Assembly (NCBI GenBank): GCA_002697005.1
Contig: NZUD01000035.1
Span: forward strand, 17,237-26,374
Reading direction: 5' to 3'
Origin: Chloroflexota bacterium
GTDB taxonomy: Bacteria > Chloroflexota > Dehalococcoidia > UBA3495
DNA: 9,138 bases
In this document: positions 6,401-9,138 of the stretch, piece after piece
Numbering within the stretch: the stretch's first letter is position 1
How the letters are laid out: each line of letters opens with the position of its first letter
Notes under the pieces: model-generated
What the model saw: only the letters and a program-made list of their open reading frames with translations
Databases searched by the model: none
Told to the model about the DNA's origin: nothing
Translations under genes and position numbers: made by a program

Positions 6401-6742
6401 GCAACGCGCATGGGAGCAGCAATCCGGCACGCTATAACCAAGTTGGAGAACCAGGACGCCAAGACCAAAATCATGTTTCTGATCAGCGACGGCCGTCCTC
6501 AAGACCGAGGCTATAGTCGTGAAGGTGTGGAGAAGGAATACGCGGTCCATGACACGCATATGGCGCTGGTTGAAGCCAAACGGCAGGAAATCATCCCGTT
6601 CTGTCTGACAGTGGACAAAGCGGGACATGATTACCTGAAGAGCATGTGCGGGGATATGGGCTACGAGGTTTTAGCTGACATATGGTCACTGCCGGAAAGG
6701 CTCCCTATGCTCTATCGGCAGCTCACATCAGTTAGGAGCTAG
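3404..6742 (+). CDS. Giant VWA-domain protein, NorD/CbbO-like partner of the MoxR ATPase
   Basis: Numbered from TTG 3404 the product has 1,112 residues, much longer than NorD (about 600-650). Regions in order: a leader (1-34); an all-helical array of about eight degenerate repeats of 36-41 residues (35-337) with a pattern of W/F, G, L, then AxxFF and SP; a middle domain with H418-Q-V-A-H422-LEFGSF and, about 100 residues later, LEDCRLDYR (520-528), recalling NorD-type HExxH...EDxR; an acidic low-complexity linker (about 625-675); a second acidic helical stretch; and a C-terminal VWA domain. The VWA metal site is present: D890-M-S-A-S894, Thr1001 in ATRMGAAIRHA and Asp1029 in LISDGRP. About 38 charged residues (896-933) are inserted just after D-x-S-x-S. 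There is no signal peptide or membrane segment, so it is cytoplasmic. By analogy with CbbO, NorD and CobT, the VWA domain should link the AAA+ ring to a client enzyme. The client is unknown. ATG 3374 would add 10 residues. Confidence 0.88.
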   Translation: MTSGPISEIESELAKLPPAVLEAYHEANDTVKESFGEEEIGLWAKEGLTIGTQTVRSWESAIEYYRVSPEVSKFLSFPSFMQWARCGTYLAQDSPTLAVSFFKSSVSIVPNLRPQYIPRWAGLGRSLYKGTWKSSTLAAKFFEVSPDLVRNLPFWDVEVFASLIEALSYKSYDVAGECLVLGRDVLPAMGREREPFLAMSRALIDTSWREVKTCLELVPRALQQVDESQTGRFLKLGERLAKVGLRNTSKFLSDGTQALSKVPQGSQGYILDLCDALVVITPDAVPPFLKSLDDVLNRITVSQLDAWFQHGAHLLQENPESGIAFFKIESNTSEQMLETLSSSLELERVKSILRLYCRALAGTGLEIFDTGELVQRNIGWVDEDSASTDGSKIFLPPVVDHYSNKQDNFAWFKVVSTHQVAHLEFGSFDYDFEKSATQFEDRRHEMEQQANERKEAERAVAREQYEMAAKLLTSGAEGDVDMSAGYEDPNAGSMRTFTDIGRFLDIFEDSKLVFDIFTVLEDCRLDYRIKVEYPGIRAASSRVQSETLADRPKIEDMPLQQGLVELLINMSLDQFQDLPVAIEYKEAGEMLSSILHQLRNAEANVEDTAEATLRAYEVISRVPNQQEEEDQFEDQDLEEPGDFSEEDYQSLVDQLQAGMDASSDGGDGESYESPDPVDYRGDFKPEMVQLMTKLQADSGEEGEAQPMTQEMLEQLLQESPELELDAEQGEVDSNMSMFAQNIMKEAGAPPPNSEPGEGYGPLLHDDDAGGELEAREPETYVYDEWDFRANDYKPRWCIVKEKTVEEGDPAFYQDALKTYTSLSNHIRRQFELIMPESMRKTYRLVDGEDIDLNSALEAWVDLKMGIPPDEKIYWHRNRNKREVAVVFLLDMSASTAEAIDEGRQQVDDRDAPDDPVEYMVWLRRRREGLVRRNYKRIIDLEKEGTTLLINALESIGDTYGIYGFSGYGRENVEFYVVKDINEEFSDKVKRRIDKITPLHATRMGAAIRHAITKLENQDAKTKIMFLISDGRPQDRGYSREGVEKEYAVHDTHMALVEAKRQEIIPFCLTVDKAGHDYLKSMCGDMGYEVLADIWSLPERLPMLYRQLTSVRS

Positions 6743-6757
6743 CAGCCAAATTACAAG

Positions 6758-6806
6758 CCGAGTAAGAAGGGCCGACCTTTCGCAAAGGTCGGCCCTTCTT
6801 ACTCGG
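6758..6806. terminator. Bidirectional intrinsic terminator between convergent units
   Basis: Positions 6758-6780 and 6784-6806 are perfect reverse complements (23 bp) around a 3-base CGC loop. The inner part is a G+C-rich stem (GGGCCGACCTTT) followed by TTCTTACT and preceded by the complementary AGTAAGAA, so a T-rich tail exists in both directions as part of the outer stem. It begins 16 bases after the VWA stop and ends 53 bases from the cinA stop on the other strand. That placement fits termination of both transcripts. Confidence 0.85.
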
Positions 6807-6830
6807 TGAATGTGTGGGGCAGCACATTCA
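6807..6830. repeat. Second small hairpin beside the terminator
   Basis: TGAATGTG (6807-6814) and CACATTCA (6823-6830) are perfect 8-bp complements with an 8-base loop, directly abutting the main terminator hairpin. It lies on the cinA side and may assist termination or protect the 3' end of the minus-strand transcript. A third short stem, GGTAGG/CCTACC (6849-6863), overlaps the cinA stop codon. No T-tract follows either stem. Confidence 0.45.
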
Positions 6831-6858
6831 GCCGCAATCCGGAATGACGGTAGGAAGC

Positions 6859-8091
6859 CTACCCGGTAATTTCAATAAGCCGGCGTAGTTCGATGAGGGC
6901 TTGGTTGGGGACTCTGCGTTTGATGGTTACTCGGCGGGGCGGCAGACGCATCTCCATCTCGCGAGTCTGTTCGCCGTTGGTCACGCAAATGTAGGCGAGT
7001 CCCAACGGTTTGCCCTCAAACTCACCTGGGCCCGGTACGCCAGTTACCGCAACTCCCAAGTCGGCATTCAGATTGCGGCGCACGGTGTCAGCCATGGCGT
7101 TCGCTGATTGCTGGCTGACCACCCCATGCTGGTTCATAACGTCGGCTGGGACACCGTAGATCCGCAGAGAGGCCTCATCGTAGGCCACAGTCCCGCCCTT
7201 GAAGTAACTTATGCTCTCTGGAACGTCGGTGATGCTGTTGGTGAGAGCGCCGCCGGTGCACATCTCGATCACTGCGACGCTAAGACCCTTCTCAATCAGA
7301 GACCGTCCGGCGGATTGAGAAGGTGTGTCATCATCATAGCCCCAGATATATTCGCCCAAACGATCATGTATGGCCTGCTCCACCGGCAGGATCAATCCCT
7401 GGGCGGTCTCACTGTCCCGGGCCCGGGCAATGACCCTCAGATGGATGCCGTCGGCTTTGGAGTAGATGCCGAGATAAGGGTTCTCAACACCAAAGAACTC
7501 GGAAATAACCTCATCAACGGCGCCCTCGGACATACCCATGGTCTTGATATTGCGGGTGATGGTCACTTCATCTTCGATCAGTTCTGCGAGTTGCGGCTCC
7601 ACCTGCTCTTCCCACATGGAGTGGTTCTCGTTTGGTGGGCCGGGCATACAAATGATTACCTTGCCATCTCGTTCCGCCCACCAACCAGGAGCCGTGCCGT
7701 TGCGATTTGGGATGAAACGGGCAGAAGGAATCAAGTTGGCCTGCTTGATGTTGTGCTGGGGCATAGGGCCGCCCCTGGCGGCGAAGTAACGTTCCAGGTC
7801 TTCTACCACTTCCTGCTGGATTGTTGGAATCTCGCTGAACGCAGCAGCAATAGCTTCCCTGGTCAGGTCGTCTTGGGTCGGGCCCAGGCCGCCGGTGGTG
7901 AATATGATATCCGAGCGCTCCATCCCACGCTTGAACGCCTCAGTCAGCTTGGGGAGGTCGTCTCCAATGATTGAGACCCACTGGAGTTCTATGCCCAGGG
8001 CAGGAAGGCGTCCGGCTATCCAAGAGGAGTTTGTGTCGGTCAACTCTCCCATCAGAAGTTCTGTTCCGATGCCTATAATTTCTGCCTTCAA
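6859..8091 (-). CDS. cinA: CinA-family protein with degenerate C-terminal amidase domain
   Basis: CinA joins an N-terminal MoCF-like domain (COG1058), linked to ADP-ribose pyrophosphatase activity, to a C-terminal PncC domain that deamidates nicotinamide mononucleotide; together they serve NAD salvage. The length, 410 residues, is normal. The N-terminal domain is intact: IGIGTELLMGE (6-16), TNSSWIAGRL (20-29), FTTGGLGPTQDD (64-75) and MPGPPNE (149-155). The C-terminal domain (about 260-408) is recognisable (GVVSQQSANAMAD, VAVTGVPGPG, KPLG). However, the conserved AESCTGG motif reads IEMCTGG (275-281), with Met277 (codon at 7263-7261) in place of the conserved serine, and the segment after Tyr304 lacks the usual lysine. 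NMN amidase activity is therefore doubtful. The TTG start has GGAG (complement of 8097-8100) ideally placed. The gene follows the DUF4340 gene by 21 bases on the same strand, so the two are probably cotranscribed. Confidence 0.93.
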   Translation of the reverse strand: MKAEIIGIGTELLMGELTDTNSSWIAGRLPALGIELQWVSIIGDDLPKLTEAFKRGMERSDIIFTTGGLGPTQDDLTREAIAAAFSEIPTIQQEVVEDLERYFAARGGPMPQHNIKQANLIPSARFIPNRNGTAPGWWAERDGKVIICMPGPPNENHSMWEEQVEPQLAELIEDEVTITRNIKTMGMSEGAVDEVISEFFGVENPYLGIYSKADGIHLRVIARARDSETAQGLILPVEQAIHDRLGEYIWGYDDDTPSQSAGRSLIEKGLSVAVIEMCTGGALTNSITDVPESISYFKGGTVAYDEASLRIYGVPADVMNQHGVVSQQSANAMADTVRRNLNADLGVAVTGVPGPGEFEGKPLGLAYICVTNGEQTREMEMRLPPRRVTIKRRVPNQALIELRRLIEITG

Positions 8092-8112
8092 TTTTTCTCC
8101 GAGGGTACGTGG

Positions 8113-9114
8113 TCAGTTGCGAGGCGTGCCACCGTCTTCTTCCGCCAGTACGGGCGGGTCGGTGGCCATGGCGATGATTGGGTCGATGCGCGAGTTAAGC
8201 ACTCCGTAAAGATTGGTGTCTTCACTAACCATGCTGCCGACTACCACATCCACATAGCGGTATTTGCCGTCGGGCGTCTCATCTCCTATATGGACTTCTA
8301 TACCCTGCTGTCCTCCTCGACGGATGATTACCAAGACCGTATCAGGTTCATCCAGTCCATATAGAGCAGGGTCGTCAATGTCATGGGCCAAGATCAAGTC
8401 CATCCTGGGGTTCATTAGTGGCAGGAGAGATTCGGCCCACGGCCCGGGGTCCAGCAGTAAGGGGGGCTCTCCATCCAAGAACCACCTTCCGGTGCTATCT
8501 TCTATGACGTATCTGGTGACCTCCTCACCTCTGAAGAACTGGACGAGCAATACTGTGTGTTGATCAATATCGTAGAGCCGGCCAAAGGGGGGGTCGTTGG
8601 CGAGGCGGTTCACTACATAGGCCCACTCAATGGGCACGGTGAATAGGGCGTCCTCCCCAACTAGACGAGCGTATTGGTTCAAGTTGTCGGGCGTGGGCTT
8701 GCCGAGGTGGAATTCGACCGTGTTGCCGTACCGGTCGAATATCGTTACTGCGGTCTTCGGGGGCTCCAATCCGAATGCGGCGGGGTTTTCAATACTGTCT
8801 GACAACGGGCGAGTTACCCTGGGACCGCTCATCAGCAGTGGAGTGCCGCCCCACTTCTGTTGGAACACCGGAATGTCAGGTTCTACCTCGGAGTCACTAG
8901 CGATGTACCAGTCTAGGCTGGCTGGGCTCCGGAAATAGGAGATCTCTTCACCGTCATGGACCAACTCCAAGGCGATGATATCTCCATCGTCGATTCGGTA
9001 GAGCCACGTCCTGTTTAGGTCAGGCTGGCCGTTATCGGAGAGCTGGAGGATAAGAAAGGTCCCTCCAAAGATGAGCAGCACCACCACCAGTAGGATTGAG
9101 AGTCTTAGATTCAT
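8113..9114 (-). CDS. Membrane-anchored DUF4340 domain protein
   Basis: This 333-residue protein has an N-terminal hydrophobic segment (about 6-24), an uncleaved anchor by appearance, since no lipobox or clear signal peptidase site follows. The rest should lie outside the cytoplasmic membrane. The body contains two related units: NPAAFGLEPPKTAV...GNTVEFHLGKPTPD (110-143) and DPALYGLDEPDTVL...GIEVHIGDETPDGKYRYV (248-288). The pattern Y/FGL-x-x-P, then a strand, then IG-x-x-TPD is that of the DUF4340 family. DUF4340 genes often stand next to ABC-2 permease genes of the GldG type in other bacteria; whether one lies beyond the right edge here cannot be seen. The molecular function is unknown. The ATG at 9114-9112 has AGG 8 bases upstream (complement of 9123-9125). 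The stop lies 21 bases before cinA. Confidence 0.82.
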   Translation of the reverse strand: MNLRLSILLVVVLLIFGGTFLILQLSDNGQPDLNRTWLYRIDDGDIIALELVHDGEEISYFRSPASLDWYIASDSEVEPDIPVFQQKWGGTPLLMSGPRVTRPLSDSIENPAAFGLEPPKTAVTIFDRYGNTVEFHLGKPTPDNLNQYARLVGEDALFTVPIEWAYVVNRLANDPPFGRLYDIDQHTVLLVQFFRGEEVTRYVIEDSTGRWFLDGEPPLLLDPGPWAESLLPLMNPRMDLILAHDIDDPALYGLDEPDTVLVIIRRGGQQGIEVHIGDETPDGKYRYVDVVVGSMVSEDTNLYGVLNSRIDPIIAMATDPPVLAEEDGGTPRN

Positions 9115-9138
9115 AGATAGGACCTGTGAAAAGAGTGG

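Noticed and set aside
7108..7974. Long open frame on the plus strand opposite cinA (288 codons)
   Set aside because: It lies entirely antisense to a confidently identified CinA, and its translation shows no recognisable family motif. It is best explained as a codon-bias shadow.

Overview
The window looks like chromosomal DNA of a free-living bacterium with moderate G+C content and frequent GTG and TTG starts. The gene content (a MoxR/NorQ-type ATPase with a very large VWA partner, CinA, a DUF4340 protein, a RimI-like acetyltransferase) suggests Chloroflexota, perhaps Dehalococcoidia/SAR202. That placement is an inference; there is no rRNA or other marker here to prove it. I see no phage, IS, CRISPR, tRNA or rRNA signal.

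Layout. Positions 1-92 (minus) hold the first 30 codons of a lipoprotein gene that runs off the left edge. After a short divergent spacer, a RimI-like GNAT acetyltransferase (251-979, plus) begins inside a perfect 19-bp inverted repeat, with its GTG start in the loop. A 276-base gap follows. It holds a strong sigma70-type promoter (1130-1158), a stem-loop and a 13-codon leader frame that overlaps the start of the next gene. That promoter appears to drive four plus-strand genes: coaE (dephospho-CoA kinase), a NorQ/CbbQ-like AAA+ ATPase, a NudL-type NUDIX hydrolase (probable CoA diphosphatase), and a VWA protein of about 1,112 residues related to NorD/CbbO. A long hairpin at 6758-6806 closes this unit and probably also terminates the convergent minus-strand unit. 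The minus-strand pair is a membrane-anchored DUF4340 protein (9114-8113) followed after 21 bases by cinA (8091-6859). The only stretches without a gene are the spacer at 93-250, the coaE leader region at 980-1217, and the terminator region at 6743-6858; all are under 300 bases.

How the genes may work together. MoxR-type ATPase plus VWA pairs act as chaperone-like machines that activate or load metal into target enzymes (NorQ/NorD, CbbQ/CbbO, CobS/CobT, BchI/BchD). Here the pair is split by a probable CoA-degrading NUDIX gene and preceded by the last gene of CoA synthesis. The VWA subunit carries a long N-terminal array of degenerate repeats of about 37 residues, a zincin-like HxxxH site lacking the usual glutamate, an acidic linker and an interrupted VWA domain. 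No obvious client enzyme is encoded nearby. This four-gene unit is the most interesting part of the window. A second oddity is a CinA whose C-terminal amidase domain seems to have lost its expected catalytic residues.
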